64,000 nt of DNA from Halorubellus salinus (GCF_020567525.1 NZ_JAJCVI010000003.1:372001-436000); one strand, 5' to 3'; positions 29,509 to 40,685 are shown, counted from the stretch's first letter. The notes: a model not told the origin generated them from the sequence alone. Made by a program: numbers and translations.

Positions 29509-30381
29509 ATGATCACGTACACGACGTACAGTGAAGCTGGTGGGGTGGGGAAGACGACGACGGCGGCGAACCTGGCGGCTGCGCACGCCGAACGCGGCCA
29601 GCGCGTCCTCGTCGTCGACCTCGACCCACAGGAGGGCTCGCTGAGTTACGTCTTCGACGTCGCCGACGACCGCGCGGACGGCAGCGCGGACAACATCGTC
29701 CGCCACCTCATCGGACGCCCGAAAGGCGAGTTCACCGACCTCATCCGGACGGACACCGGCGAGGCCGGCGTGGACGTCCTCCCCGCGCACAACATGCTCG
29801 CGAACCTCACGCAGAACATGATGAAGGCCGCCGAGATCGAGGAGGACATGCACGTCGACGACGACTACGAGTGGCCCCGGAACGAGCAGTTGCTTCGATT
29901 GCTCCGCGAGAACGACGTCCCCGAGGACTACGACGTCGTCATCTGTGACCCGCAGGCGACCGAAGGTGACGCGCTGTACAACGCCATCTTCGCGACGCGG
30001 TCCGTGCTACTGCCCGTGGAGCTCTCGGGGAAGGGCGCGCTCTCCATCGACGGGCTCACCGACCTGGCCGAGGGCCTGGAGGCGGAGGTCGGCATCGACG
30101 TCGGCGTGCTCGGCATCGTTCCGGTCGCGTACAAGGGAACGAACACCCAGAAGGAGCACCTCTCCGAACTCGAGGCGTCGCCGTTCGACGTGCCGGCAGT
30201 GTTCGGCGAGCGCTCCAGTCTGATGCAGGAGATGTGGGAGTCGCAGGCGACCGCGTTCCGCGTGCTCGAGGAGGGCTGGAAGGAGGGCGAGAAAGGGCTG
30301 CGCCGAGAGTACGACCGTGAGAAGGACACGCTCGACCAGTACCGTGACCTCGCCGCGCACGTGGAGGGTGAGTTCGAATGA
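29509..30381 (+). CDS. ParA/Soj-like partition ATPase
   Basis: 290 residues. The Walker A motif is SEAGGVGKTTTAANLA at residues about 8-23. The signature lysine of the deviant Walker box (KGGVGKT) is Ala here, as I recall for many haloarchaeal relatives. Walker A' is VVDLDPQEGSLSY, and the later motif DVVICDPQATEGDALYNAI carries the switch-like Asp. ParA proteins move DNA or protein cargo by ATP-dependent, non-specific DNA binding. The stop overlaps the next start (ATGA), so it is cotranslated with a probable adaptor. It could be an integrated plasmid's partition system or a chromosomal cargo-positioning ATPase. Confidence 0.88.
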   Translation: MITYTTYSEAGGVGKTTTAANLAAAHAERGQRVLVVDLDPQEGSLSYVFDVADDRADGSADNIVRHLIGRPKGEFTDLIRTDTGEAGVDVLPAHNMLANLTQNMMKAAEIEEDMHVDDDYEWPRNEQLLRLLRENDVPEDYDVVICDPQATEGDALYNAIFATRSVLLPVELSGKGALSIDGLTDLAEGLEAEVGIDVGVLGIVPVAYKGTNTQKEHLSELEASPFDVPAVFGERSSLMQEMWESQATAFRVLEEGWKEGEKGLRREYDREKDTLDQYRDLAAHVEGEFE

Positions 30382-30905
30382 AGAAGGGAAGTGGCGACGA
30401 CCCGTTCGCGGACCTCGACGAGGAGGCGTCCGGAGGGGATGATTCGGAGGCTGACCCCCAGGGGTCGGACGCTGACGAGGCGGTTCCGGCGGAGACCGAC
30501 GACGAGGCCAGTTCATCAACCGAAAAGCGCTATACAGACTCGGGCGGGGGCGGTTCTGCCCAGGACCGAACCGGAACGGGCGATGCGGGCCGCGAAACGG
30601 GCGATAAAGCCGACCTTACCGACAGCGGGCGCGACGACGGCCAGACGAAGGCGGAGGCCGACGGCATCCCGTGGGTGCTCCGGCGGTCGCGCGTCAAGGA
30701 GGACCGGGAGAACGTCCACCAGTTCTTCCTCCGCGATGAGTACAGCACGCGCGAGGACGAGATCATCGAAGCGGTCGCCGGCGAACTCGACATGCGGCAG
30801 AAGGACCTCCAGAAGCTCGACGTCCGCGAGGCGATGGTCGCCTCCGCGGACCCGGAAGCCATCGCGGCCGTCCTCCGCGAGTGGGGCTACGAGTACCTGA
30901 AGTAG
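30378..30905 (+). CDS. Acidic ParA partner protein (candidate adaptor)
   Basis: 175 residues, overlapping parA by 4 bp. Residues 1-95 are acidic, Gly/Asp/Thr-rich and probably disordered. A folded C-terminal domain (about 97-175) begins IPWVLRRSRVKEDRENVHQF. It continues with an EDEIIEAVAGELD helix and ends in AVLREWGYEYLK. I see no ParB nuclease or helix-turn-helix signature, so calling it ParB would go too far. The position and coupling suggest it loads or regulates the ParA ATPase, perhaps by binding DNA or a receptor. Confidence 0.75.
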   Translation: MKKGSGDDPFADLDEEASGGDDSEADPQGSDADEAVPAETDDEASSSTEKRYTDSGGGGSAQDRTGTGDAGRETGDKADLTDSGRDDGQTKAEADGIPWVLRRSRVKEDRENVHQFFLRDEYSTREDEIIEAVAGELDMRQKDLQKLDVREAMVASADPEAIAAVLREWGYEYLK

Positions 30906-31059
30906 GGAGTGGTCGCGCCGCCCAGCCGGTGGGACGGAGAACTCGGGCGCGGCGACTCTCTCAGCGTGACCCCGGCAGGCCCTGCATCCGGACGATACCG
31001 AGGTGGGGCGTCGGGTGGCAGCCGACCGGGCATGGTTACGCGTCTCTATGCGATGCCGG

Positions 31060-32709
31060 TCAGCTGCCGGGGCGCCAGCGGTCGTCGTCGAACGGGCCGT
31101 CGAGTTCGGAGACGAGGGCGGCCGCGGCCGCGAACGGGTCGGTATCGCGAGCCTCGACGTCGGGTCGCGTTCGCTCGGCGTGCGCGTAGACGCCGTCGAC
31201 GAACGACTCCCTGACCGACTCGTTCTCGAAGAGACCGTGGAGGTACGTGCCGATAGCGCGGTCGGTCGCGACGCTGGTCGACCCGAGCGGGCGGTCGCGG
31301 TCGACGGCTCCCGCTCGCGCGGCACGGTCGTCGGCGGTCGGCGACCCGTCACGGTCGGCGGGGGGCACGGCGCTGTCCTCGACGACGGTCGTCTCGCCCA
31401 TGTGGATCTCGTAGCCGTCGACGGCCGGCGGAGAGTCGTCGCTGGCACCGGCCGCTGGGTCGAGGTAGCCGCCACCCTGGAAGGGAACGGTGACGGCTTC
31501 GACGCGCTTGTCGGTGGAGAACGCGGTCTCGACGGGGAGGACGCCGAAGCCGTCGACGACGGCTGCGTCGCCGGTTCCTTCGACGGCGGCGTTCGTGATG
31601 CGTTCGCCGAGGAGCTGGTAGCCGCCGCAGACGCCGAGGATGGGGCCGTCGAACGCGTCGAGCACCTGGTCGAAGTCGGCGTCGCGCAGCGCGCGAAGGT
31701 CGTCGACGGTGTTCTTCGTGCCGGGAAGCACGAGCGCGTCGACGTCCGCGACGGCGTTCGCCGCCCGCTCGGGGTCGAGGAACGCGACGCGAACGCCGGG
31801 CGTTCGCGCGAGCGGCTCGAAGTCCGTGAAGTTCGAGATGCGTGGGAGCCTGACCACGCCGACCGTGACGGTCCGCTCGGCGGGGACGCCGTCGTCGTCG
31901 CCGACGACGCGTCGACCGGCTGCCTGGTCCTCGTCGGGTAGCCCGAGGCTGTCCTCCTCGGGGAGCCCGGGGTCGTCGTAGGGAAGCACGCCGAGCACGG
32001 GCACGCCGGTTCTGGCTTCGAGCGCGTCGACGCCCGGGTCGAGGATGGAGCGGTCGCCGCGGAACTTCGAGATGACGGTGCCGACGACGCGCTCGCGGAC
32101 GTCGTCGGGCATCAGTTCGAGCGTCCCGTAGAGGCTCGCGAACACCCCGCCGCGTTCGACGTCGCCGACGACGACGACCGCCGCGTCAGCGAACCGCGCC
32201 GTTTCGACGTTCGCGAGGTCGCGGTCGTGGAGGTTGATCTCCGCGATGCTCCCCGCACCCTCGGCGACGACGACGTCGTGCTCGCTCGCGAGCCGAGCGT
32301 GCGCATCGGCGGCCGCGTCGCGGACGCGCCCCCAGTGCTCGTCGTAGTACTCGCCGGCCGCGTACGTCCCGACCGGGTCGCCGTCGACGACGAGCTGGCT
32401 CTCACCGCTCCCCCGCGGCTTGAGGAGGACTGGATTGTGGTCGGTCGACGGCGGAACGCGCGCGGCGCGAGCCTGCACGTGCTGGCTGACGCCGACCTCG
32501 CCCCAGTCGCCGTCCGGTGAGAGTGCGACGCGAGCGTTGTTGCTCATGTTCTGCGCTTTGAACGGCGCGACGTCGACGCCGCGATCGGCGAGTCGACGGC
32601 AGAGACCCGCGACGACCGTGCTCTTCCCGACGTGGCTCGCAGTACCGGCGACGAGCACCGTCGTCGCGGTCGAAGCGTCGGGCACGTCGCCGGTTCGACG
32701 CTGGCGCAT
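31060..32709 (-). CDS. cbiP: Cobyric acid synthase
   Basis: 549 residues from the ATG at 32709 (GTG at 32733 is an alternative). The N-terminal dethiobiotin-synthetase-like ATPase has [20 protein letters not shown] and [33 protein letters not shown] is a CbiP/CobQ hallmark. The C-terminal type 1 glutamine amidotransferase has the nucleophile Cys in [12 protein letters not shown] and the His in [10 protein letters not shown]. It amidates side chains b, d, e and g of adenosylcobyrinic acid a,c-diamide in cobamide synthesis. An acidic insert precedes the amidotransferase active-site His region. No other cobalamin gene is in the window. Confidence 0.93.
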   Translation of the reverse strand: MRQRRTGDVPDASTATTVLVAGTASHVGKSTVVAGLCRRLADRGVDVAPFKAQNMSNNARVALSPDGDWGEVGVSQHVQARAARVPPSTDHNPVLLKPRGSGESQLVVDGDPVGTYAAGEYYDEHWGRVRDAAADAHARLASEHDVVVAEGAGSIAEINLHDRDLANVETARFADAAVVVVGDVERGGVFASLYGTLELMPDDVRERVVGTVISKFRGDRSILDPGVDALEARTGVPVLGVLPYDDPGLPEEDSLGLPDEDQAAGRRVVGDDDGVPAERTVTVGVVRLPRISNFTDFEPLARTPGVRVAFLDPERAANAVADVDALVLPGTKNTVDDLRALRDADFDQVLDAFDGPILGVCGGYQLLGERITNAAVEGTGDAAVVDGFGVLPVETAFSTDKRVEAVTVPFQGGGYLDPAAGASDDSPPAVDGYEIHMGETTVVEDSAVPPADRDGSPTADDRAARAGAVDRDRPLGSTSVATDRAIGTYLHGLFENESVRESFVDGVYAHAERTRPDVEARDTDPFAAAAALVSELDGPFDDDRWRPGS

Positions 32710-32867
32710 CGAGCCGTCGCGTCTCTCGGTCACGGCTCGACACTCGACGCCGTCGTCGAAAAGACTGCCGCTCGATGTCGTCGAAAAGAGTGCCGCCCGG
32801 CGTCGTCGATTCGACCGCCGCTCGCCGCCGCGACCCCGGTACAAAGACGGTACCGGCGGTACCGTTC

Positions 32868-32877
32868 AGATAACAAA
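32868..32877 (+). promoter_or_regulatory. GATAACAAAG promoter element
   Basis: The element starts 35 bases before the GTG at 32903. The same ATAACAAAG-type sequence precedes several other genes in the window at similar distance, so it is probably their TATA/BRE region. Confidence 0.45.
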
Positions 32878-32902
32878 GGTCTTCGCCGGCGTACGGTGGT
32901 TC

Positions 32903-33313
32903 GTGTCGTACGTCGACGCCGACCTGCCGGAGTCCGCGCCACGGTCGGAAGCGGTGCCGTCGGCGCTCCAGGGCGTCCTCGCGGTCGCGACGACGTCCAC
33001 GCTGGACGCGGCGTCGACCGTCGTCGGGCTCTCGCTCGCGCCCGTGCTCGTCGAGAGCAATCCACTCGCGAGAGCGCTGTTCGCGGAGTACGGCGTCCTC
33101 CAGTCGGTCGTCGTCATCTCCGTCCTCCTCGCCGTCGTCGTCGTCGGCGTCACCGAAGCCGCAGTCCGCGTCCTGGCTGGTCGAACCCACCGGCCCGTGC
33201 TCGCCGGGAGCGTGGTCCGACTCGTCGGATACGGGACCCCGTCGCTCGTCTCCCTGTACGCCGCCACGAACAACGTCGTGCTGCTCGTCGAGCACGCACC
33301 ACTGTTCGCGTAA
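32903..33313 (+). CDS. DUF5658 family small membrane protein
   Basis: 136 residues from the GTG at 32903, chosen for spacing from the promoter element. Three to four helices: VLAVATTSTLDAASTVVGLS, VVVISVLLAVVVVGVTEAAV, and a C-terminal pair. The first helix has Asp and Thr (TLDAAST), followed by ESNPLARALF; this D-x2-ST plus E-xNP-L pattern is typical of DUF5658. The function is unknown. The gene is divergent from cbiP. Confidence 0.7.
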   Translation: MSYVDADLPESAPRSEAVPSALQGVLAVATTSTLDAASTVVGLSLAPVLVESNPLARALFAEYGVLQSVVVISVLLAVVVVGVTEAAVRVLAGRTHRPVLAGSVVRLVGYGTPSLVSLYAATNNVVLLVEHAPLFA

Positions 33314-33767
33314 CGGCGGACTCGTCGAGCGGACCTCCAGCAACCAACCTCCTGGTAGAACCATCCAGCCACCTCCTGAATCCACGACGACGGTTTCGTT
33401 GAAACGACGTGAAATGGCGCGAACCGTCCGCCGGATAAGGTGACCTTACCGGTCTTGCGGGCCGTAACAGCCCGGTAAACGGTGCGTTGGTATCCTACCG
33501 ATTACCGGTCTGGAAACGTCACCATCACGTAACCGAGTGGTAACCGACCGTCGTATACGGGCTTGAAACTGGTGGAAAGGTCTATTCATGTAGTCCCTCG
33601 CTACTCGTTCATGGTGTCACGAACCGTCTCGTTCCCCATCCGGCGCCACCAGGGTGGCGGTAAGGGGGCGTTACCGACGAGAAACGGCCCGTTCGACCGG
33701 CTGCGGCACGCACGAGGAGGACGGAGGCGAGCATGATCCCGGGGTGGGTGACTGGGGTGGATCTGGC
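33314..33767. promoter_or_regulatory. Intergenic region with clustered TTACCGG/CCGGTAA inverted repeats
   Basis: A 13-bp palindrome with a free centre, TAAGGTGACCTTA, lies at 33436-33448. TTACCGG at 33446, CCGGTAA at 33472 and TTACCGG at 33502 alternate in direction. GTAACCG and GGTAACCG follow near 33535-33550. CGGTAA at 33658 and TTACCG at 33671 form a hairpin. No gene is visible. The arrangement looks like multiple operator sites or stacked promoters. Confidence 0.5.
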
Positions 33768-33977
33768 GTGACGGACCTCGAACGTGCGTGGGCGGGCGTC
33801 GACGACGACCCGGACCTCGAACGCGACCTCGGCTACCGGCCGTTCGACGTCGAGGTCGTGGTCGCGGAACAGTACGGGCAGCTGCTCTTCCTGCCGAGCG
33901 ACGACGACATCCTCGAGGAAGACTCGTTCGTCGTCGCCGACGAATCGCTCGTCGTCGACCTGGCGGACTGGCGCTGA
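33768..33977 (+). CDS. Small acidic protein of unknown function
   Basis: 69 residues from a GTG at 33768. Acidic composition and third-position G/C are typical of real haloarchaeal genes. It reads TDLERAWAGVDDDPDLERDL, then GYRPFDVEVVVAEQYGQLLF, and ends with a LVVDLADWR segment. No known domain is recognised. It is separated from both neighbours by 400-bp gaps and has a repeat-rich upstream region, so it may be independently regulated. Confidence 0.65.
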   Translation: MTDLERAWAGVDDDPDLERDLGYRPFDVEVVVAEQYGQLLFLPSDDDILEEDSFVVADESLVVDLADWR

Positions 33978-34377
33978 TCGACGCACCGGCCTGCTTCTCC
34001 GTTCAGTCGTCCTGCCAGTGCGCGGTCTCCTACTCCGACCACGTGGTAGCCACCTGATAACAGCCGGTCATGTGGAATGGTGACCACCGCCAGGGAACGT
34101 GGTCGGGTCGCGTTCGGATTGGCGACCTAGTACAACGGAACTACCCGAGTGGACACACTCCCTTGCTTCCGCCAACTGACGCATAACAAAGCCCGTCTCT
34201 ACCCTCCCTGTTGGTATTCAGTAAGGTCGTGACAACGAATGCAAAGCCAAGATTTCCATCCCCCGAAACCCCCGTACGCGCCCTCCACGAAAGCACCCGG
34301 CCGTCAGGTTGCGAGCTCGCTCACGACCCGTCCGTCCGCCCGGCGCCACGCCGGCGGACGGGGGAGGTAACGTACTA
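33978..34377 (+). promoter_or_regulatory. Long upstream region and leader of glmS
   Basis: This 400-bp region has no gene. It contains the palindrome CCACGTGG near 34039, a CATAACAAAGCCC promoter-like element near 34182, and a later ATGCAAAGCC copy near 34239. If transcription starts soon after 34182, the leader is about 160-170 bases, unusual in a genome where most transcripts seem leaderless. Confidence 0.45.
34332..34368 (+). promoter_or_regulatory. Stem-loop and Shine-Dalgarno sequence before glmS
   Basis: CCGTCCGCC (34332-34340) pairs perfectly with GGCGGACGG (34353-34361) around a 12-base loop. GGAGGT (34363-34368) follows at once, 9 bases before the ATG at 34378. The strong stem next to the ribosome binding site suggests translational control of glmS. 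Confidence 0.6.
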
Positions 34378-36189
<1,812 letters not shown>

Positions 36190-36507
36190 CCGGCTCCGCG
36201 TAGCAGTCACGACCACCTTCTCGGTTTTCTCCGTCAACAGACACTCTCCTTCCCGTCGACCATCCACCCCTGGAAGAGTTATCCAGAACCAGTTGCATCT
36301 GTCTGGCAGCAGTACCCGAATCGCTAGATACAGGCGAACGATGTAACGCGACTGGTTGTGATAGTCTCTTTCCTTGTCAGAAACGACGTGCGAGATACAG
36401 AGGGAGGTATTCAGCAGAGAGCGATTCATTGTTGGTCTCTTGTCGGAGTTAGCACGTAGCTCAGCATCTATCTCGCCGCAGGGACTCTAATGATAGTACG
36501 TGATATA
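36190..36507. other. Intergenic region, no gene seen
   Basis: The 318-bp gap becomes A/T-richer from about 36270, a change that continues through the following SnoaL-like gene. It probably holds the promoter of that gene. I see no RNA gene or clear repeat. Confidence 0.4.
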
Positions 36508-36915
36508 ATGGCGACCACGAGAGCAGCGGAGAATCTGGAGATCGTGAAGGGACTCTACGAATCGTTCGCAGAGGGTGATATTGAGGCCATACGAGACATC
36601 ATGGCTCCCGATGTGGAATTGCACGAACCAAAGGGAATTGCTGGCGGAGGGATACACCACGGATTCGACGAGATCGTCGAGAACGTCTTTTCCAAGTTAG
36701 GAGATGAGTGGGTGGATGTTTCGGTCGTCCCAGAGCGATACGTCGCAGACGGTGATACCGTCGTTGCACTTCACATCTGGAGTGGTACCTCTGCCAAGAC
36801 GGGGAAGTCGGTGGAATACCCGAATGCGCACGTCTTCCAGTTCAAGGACGGAGAAGTCGTTCAGTGGACATCGTACGCCGACACCGCAGTGTTCAACGCT
36901 GCGCTCGAAGAATAG
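36508..36915 (+). CDS. SnoaL-like (NTF2-fold) protein
   Basis: 135 residues from the ATG at 36508 (36490 is an alternative ATG). The NTF2/SnoaL pattern is present: VKGLYESFAEGDIEAIRDIM, then VELHEPKGIAGGGIHHGFDE, and a last strand VFQFKDGEVVQWTSYAD. Members include ketosteroid isomerase-like enzymes, cyclases and ligand-binding proteins; the substrate cannot be predicted. Codon use is less GC-rich than its neighbours, a sign of recent acquisition. Confidence 0.82.
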   Translation: MATTRAAENLEIVKGLYESFAEGDIEAIRDIMAPDVELHEPKGIAGGGIHHGFDEIVENVFSKLGDEWVDVSVVPERYVADGDTVVALHIWSGTSAKTGKSVEYPNAHVFQFKDGEVVQWTSYADTAVFNAALEE

Positions 36916-37127
36916 CCCGTACGCTCGACCGAGGTCGTTGGCTCGATTTGAACGAGACGCGCCCTGTATTCAGCACGCCCCGCTCTCCCCCACTGCTATT
37001 TGATAGAAATCGTGGCGTTACGTTCGCACACCTACCTAACAGCAGTTTCATCGGATGAGATGTCTAACGAATAGGGTTTCAACAGAGCCTCCCGTACTCA
37101 TTTGCGTGCTCGCTGCGAGCAGCCGGT

Positions 37128-37523
37128 ATGGAACGACGACGCGTGAGTTCTGGCACGCAGTGGGAGGACGCGGTCGGGTACTCGCGAGCGGTTCGCGTCG
37201 GTGACCGCGTCGAGGTATCGGGGACGACCGCGACGGACGACGCCGGTGAGGTCGTGGGCGTCGGCGATTCGTACGCGCAGACCGCACAGATCATCGAGAA
37301 CGTCGAGCGTGCGCTCGCCGAACTCGACGCGGGACTCTGCGACGTGGTTCGAACCCGGATGTACGTCACGGACGTCGACGACTGGGAGGCCATCGGTCGC
37401 GCGCATTCGGAGGCCTTCGACGACGTGCGGCCGGCGACGACGATGGTCGAGGTCTCGGGCCTCATCGACCCCGAGATGTGCGTGGAGCTGGAGGCGGTGG
37501 CGATCGTCGCGGAGGGGGCGTAG
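37128..37523 (+). CDS. RidA/YjgF/YER057c family protein
   Basis: 131 residues. The family pattern is SRAVRVGDRVEVSGTTATDD, then IENVERALAELDAGLCDVVR, and VRPATTMVEVSGLIDPEMCVE (the Arg and Glu positions used for imine hydrolysis are kept). RidA proteins hydrolyse reactive enamines/imines; this subgroup with VSGTTATD may have another role. It is alone, convergent with the DUF1616 gene. Confidence 0.88.
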   Translation: MERRRVSSGTQWEDAVGYSRAVRVGDRVEVSGTTATDDAGEVVGVGDSYAQTAQIIENVERALAELDAGLCDVVRTRMYVTDVDDWEAIGRAHSEAFDDVRPATTMVEVSGLIDPEMCVELEAVAIVAEGA

Positions 37524-37683
37524 TCGAGGCAGCGACCACCGCGGGTTTACGTGAGACGTAGACCTCCAGTGGTGAGCGTCGTCGACGCCGGTGTGGCGAG
37601 CGCTATCGCGGAGTGGGTGGTGGTCGGGTGAGCGCGTGGAAAGGCGGCGTGGTCGGGTGAGCGCGTGGAAGATAAGGCGTTAC

Positions 37684-38709
37684 TCAGGCTGCGACGAGGG
37701 CGGGACGAGCGACCGCGTCGGCGGCGTCGAGGCGTGCGCTGTCGGTCGCGGACGCGTTCTCGGCGGGGACGACGGTCGTCCAGACTTGGAGCGGCGCGAG
37801 GTCCGCGGAGTCCGGGCTCGGGGACGCGGGTGCGTCGCCCTTGTAGAGCAGGAACACGAGGCGGACGTTCTCGCCGGGTTGCTCGGGGACGACGTCGCGC
37901 GCGACCACGGATTCCTCGCCAGCGGCGAGCGAGACCCTGAACGCGTCGAGCTGTCGCGTCCCGGTCACGGTGCCGTCGTCGTCGACGGTCTGTGCGAGCA
38001 CGACGACCGAGTACCGCATCCGGGTGTTCTCGTGGTTCTCGACGCCGACGTGGAACGTGTGTCCCGTCCCTGCGACGAGCTCGCTCGGGTAGTCCTCGGC
38101 GACGAGGTCGCCGTCGGCGTTCTCGTCGAGCACGTAGAACTCCGTGAACGGGTCGCTCGTGGCCGGGAACGCGGCGGTCACGCCGACGGCCGCGACGAGT
38201 ACGACCGCGGCCGCGAGGAACGCCGCGTTCTGGTTCCGGGAGCCGGGGAGGACCTTCCACACGCGCCCGAGGACGCCGGAACTCAACGGGCCGCGGCGGA
38301 CGTACGGCGCGAGCAGTGCACGACGCACCGCCGCCACCGCCGCCGCGACGACCGTGATCGCGGCGAGGACGCCAGCGACCGGCACGAACGTCAGCGTGGC
38401 GAGCGTCGCGAACGCCGTGCCGACGACCGCCGCGAGGAGCGCGCTCCCGACCAACGAGAGCGCAACGACGACCGCCGGCGACGGCGTCGCCGCCGCCGCC
38501 GGTTCCGCGTCGTCGAACACCGACGACCGCTCCGGGAACATCGCCGCAACGACCGCGTACCCGGGAACGAACACGAGCACGGCGATACCGAGCGTCCACT
38601 GTACCGGCCACGGGACGCCCGGGACGACGAACGCAAGCACCGCGAGCACGGCGACGCCCGCGACGAGCACGAGGTCGGTGAACCAGCGCCAGTAGACGAC
38701 GTCGCTCAT
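37684..38709 (-). CDS. DUF1616 membrane protein
   Basis: 341 residues from the ATG at 38709, whose A is shared with the stop of the upstream gene (TGATG; a GTG at 38712 is possible). About five helices lie in the first 180 residues. A beta-rich external domain follows (FYVLDENADGDLVAEDYPSE, HTFHVGVENHENTRMRYSVV), then FLLYKGDAP. This is the DUF1616 layout, often encoded beside glycosyltransferases in haloarchaeal surface-glycan loci. Coupling to the large membrane protein gene suggests they work together. Confidence 0.85.
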   Translation of the reverse strand: MSDVVYWRWFTDLVLVAGVAVLAVLAFVVPGVPWPVQWTLGIAVLVFVPGYAVVAAMFPERSSVFDDAEPAAAATPSPAVVVALSLVGSALLAAVVGTAFATLATLTFVPVAGVLAAITVVAAAVAAVRRALLAPYVRRGPLSSGVLGRVWKVLPGSRNQNAAFLAAAVVLVAAVGVTAAFPATSDPFTEFYVLDENADGDLVAEDYPSELVAGTGHTFHVGVENHENTRMRYSVVVLAQTVDDDGTVTGTRQLDAFRVSLAAGEESVVARDVVPEQPGENVRLVFLLYKGDAPASPSPDSADLAPLQVWTTVVPAENASATDSARLDAADAVARPALVAA

Positions 38710-40685
38710 CACTCACTCACCTCCGAGTCGCCCGGGACCGTGCACAGCAGTACGTCGTCGTTCGCGTACACGTGGTTCCGGCCGTCAGCGCAGACCTCCG
38801 CCTGCGTGTACGAGGCGTCGGTACTCGGGTACGGTTCCGCGCCGAGCTCGTACTGGAACGTCGACGGGCCCGTCGTCTGGTACGACCGGTAGACGACCGG
38901 GACGTCCCCGGTCGGCCCGTCAGCGTCGACGACGACCGTCACCATCTTCCCTGGCGCCAGCGGATGGAACGTCCGCCAGTAGGGGTGGTCGGTCTGCACG
39001 TCAGCCATCGTTCCAGCCGACAGCAGACCGGGGATGGTGTCGCTCGCTGCGAGCTCGGCTTCGGTGAACGACGTCCGCGCGTAGCGCTCGTCGAACACCG
39101 GGTCGTCGAGCGTCGCCTTCTCCGCGACCACCATCGACGCCGGGTAGCCGAGCGCGAACACGAGGACGATGGCGACCATCACTCCCCGTGGCGCGTGCGA
39201 GACGACGTGGAACAGGCCCACGGCGGCGACGAGCGACAGCGGGACGTACAGGAACGCGATCCAGCGCCCCGGCATGAATACCGTGATGCCGAACGTGTTG
39301 AACCCGAACGTGAACACGAACATCAGTGCGCCGGCGACGAGGACGGTCGCCGTCGCGTCCATCCGCTGGCGCCAGCGGAGCATCACGAGCGCGCCGACGA
39401 CCGCTGCGGCGAGCAGGAGCGCGAACCCGAACAGTTCGATGTAGGGCACGAGCGTGTCGAGGAGCGTCTCCGGGCCGCCCGTTCCCGGGACCGCCGGTTC
39501 GCTCGTGCTCACGAGGTTCAGGAACCCGGCTTCCTCGATGAACGTCTCCGAGATGACGCCGATCATCCGCACGAGGAACCCCTCGCCGGCGGTGTCCGCG
39601 CCGCCGCCCCGCCAGGGGGCGAGCGTCCACGAGACGACGGTCGCGAGGAGCGCCGCGACGAACGTCCCGCCGAGGACCAGCGTGCTGCGCTGCCAGCCGG
39701 ACGCGGCCGTCGCGTCACGGACGACTGCGACGCCGACCGCGACCGCGAGCGTCACGAGCAACACGGCGGTCGACACCTGGTGCGTGAACACGACCGCGAG
39801 ACTGAACGCGAACACGCCCAGCCCAACCCAGCTCTCGCCGCCCGTGTAGAACGTCTTCAGGACGAAGTAGAGGACCGCGATGAAGAACGCGAGTCCGAGG
39901 CTCGTCGGGATGACGTGGAGGCCCCAGCGGATGAACTGGTCGGCGAACGCGTACAGGGCGGTCGCGGCGAGCGCCCACCGTGCGGGCACGAACATCGCGC
40001 CGATGCCGTACACGAACAGCGCCGACAGCGGGACGACGAGACCGATGGTGAGGTAGATGCCTGCGCGAGGCGACCCCGTGACGAGCGCGCCGAGCGACGA
40101 TATCACGTGGTAAAGCGGCGCGAGCAGGTACTTGCTCTCAGCGAGCGGTTCGAGCGACCCGGTCGCGGCGATGCCCTCGACCCAGACGGGGCCGTGCACC
40201 CAGATGTCGCCGCCGACGAACCCGGGGACTGCGAACAGCGCGCTGGTGCGGATGACGACCGCGGCGACGAATATCTGGAAGAGCACGACCGGTGGACTGA
40301 GCGACTCCTCCTTCACGAGCAGTATCTGGATGAGCAGGAGCGATCCGACGAGACCAGTCAGGAGGATGACGGGCAGGGAGCGTTCACCGACGAGGCGGAT
40401 GGCGGCGACGAGCGCGGCGACCGCGAGCACGACGACCGCCGGGAGATACCCGGCGACCGTGTCCGAGAACTGCGGGAGCGCGACCTCGTTCGTCACGCGG
40501 TCGTGAGTCACGAGGTACGTGCCGCACGCGAGCCCGACGGCGACCGGGATGATGGTGAGGAACGGCTGATCGGCGAAGAACCGCAGGCCGAGGAGGAGAA
40601 CGGCGGCGACGAGGCCGAGTTTCGCGACCGCGACGTCGACGTCACGGTCCTCGAACCGGTTCTCGAACGCGCTCCGGTAACTCAT
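38709..40685 (-). CDS. Large multi-pass membrane protein, GT39/oligosaccharyl-transfer-like
   Basis: 658 residues from the ATG at 40685, with about 13-14 helices and a soluble C-terminal part (about 560-658). An acidic loop near helix 5 contains GGDIWVHGPVWVEGIAATGS, resembling the DxD/E-type first loop of dolichol-dependent GT-C glycosyltransferases. The catalytic role is inferred from topology and context. It lies downstream of a GT4 gene and overlaps a DUF1616 gene. The likely role is transferring a sugar from a lipid carrier on the outer face. Confidence 0.72.
   Translation of the reverse strand: MSYRSAFENRFEDRDVDVAVAKLGLVAAVLLLGLRFFADQPFLTIIPVAVGLACGTYLVTHDRVTNEVALPQFSDTVAGYLPAVVVLAVAALVAAIRLVGERSLPVILLTGLVGSLLLIQILLVKEESLSPPVVLFQIFVAAVVIRTSALFAVPGFVGGDIWVHGPVWVEGIAATGSLEPLAESKYLLAPLYHVISSLGALVTGSPRAGIYLTIGLVVPLSALFVYGIGAMFVPARWALAATALYAFADQFIRWGLHVIPTSLGLAFFIAVLYFVLKTFYTGGESWVGLGVFAFSLAVVFTHQVSTAVLLVTLAVAVGVAVVRDATAASGWQRSTLVLGGTFVAALLATVVSWTLAPWRGGGADTAGEGFLVRMIGVISETFIEEAGFLNLVSTSEPAVPGTGGPETLLDTLVPYIELFGFALLLAAAVVGALVMLRWRQRMDATATVLVAGALMFVFTFGFNTFGITVFMPGRWIAFLYVPLSLVAAVGLFHVVSHAPRGVMVAIVLVFALGYPASMVVAEKATLDDPVFDERYARTSFTEAELAASDTIPGLLSAGTMADVQTDHPYWRTFHPLAPGKMVTVVVDADGPTGDVPVVYRSYQTTGPSTFQYELGAEPYPSTDASYTQAEVCADGRNHVYANDDVLLCTVPGDSEVSE

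Noticed and set aside
30378-30905. Calling the ParA partner ParB
   Set aside because: No ParB N-terminal CTPase motif or helix-turn-helix is visible; position alone is not enough.
33611-33736. 41-codon reading frame before the small acidic gene
   Set aside because: Basic Arg/Gly-rich product, no promoter spacing, and it lies within the inverted-repeat cluster.
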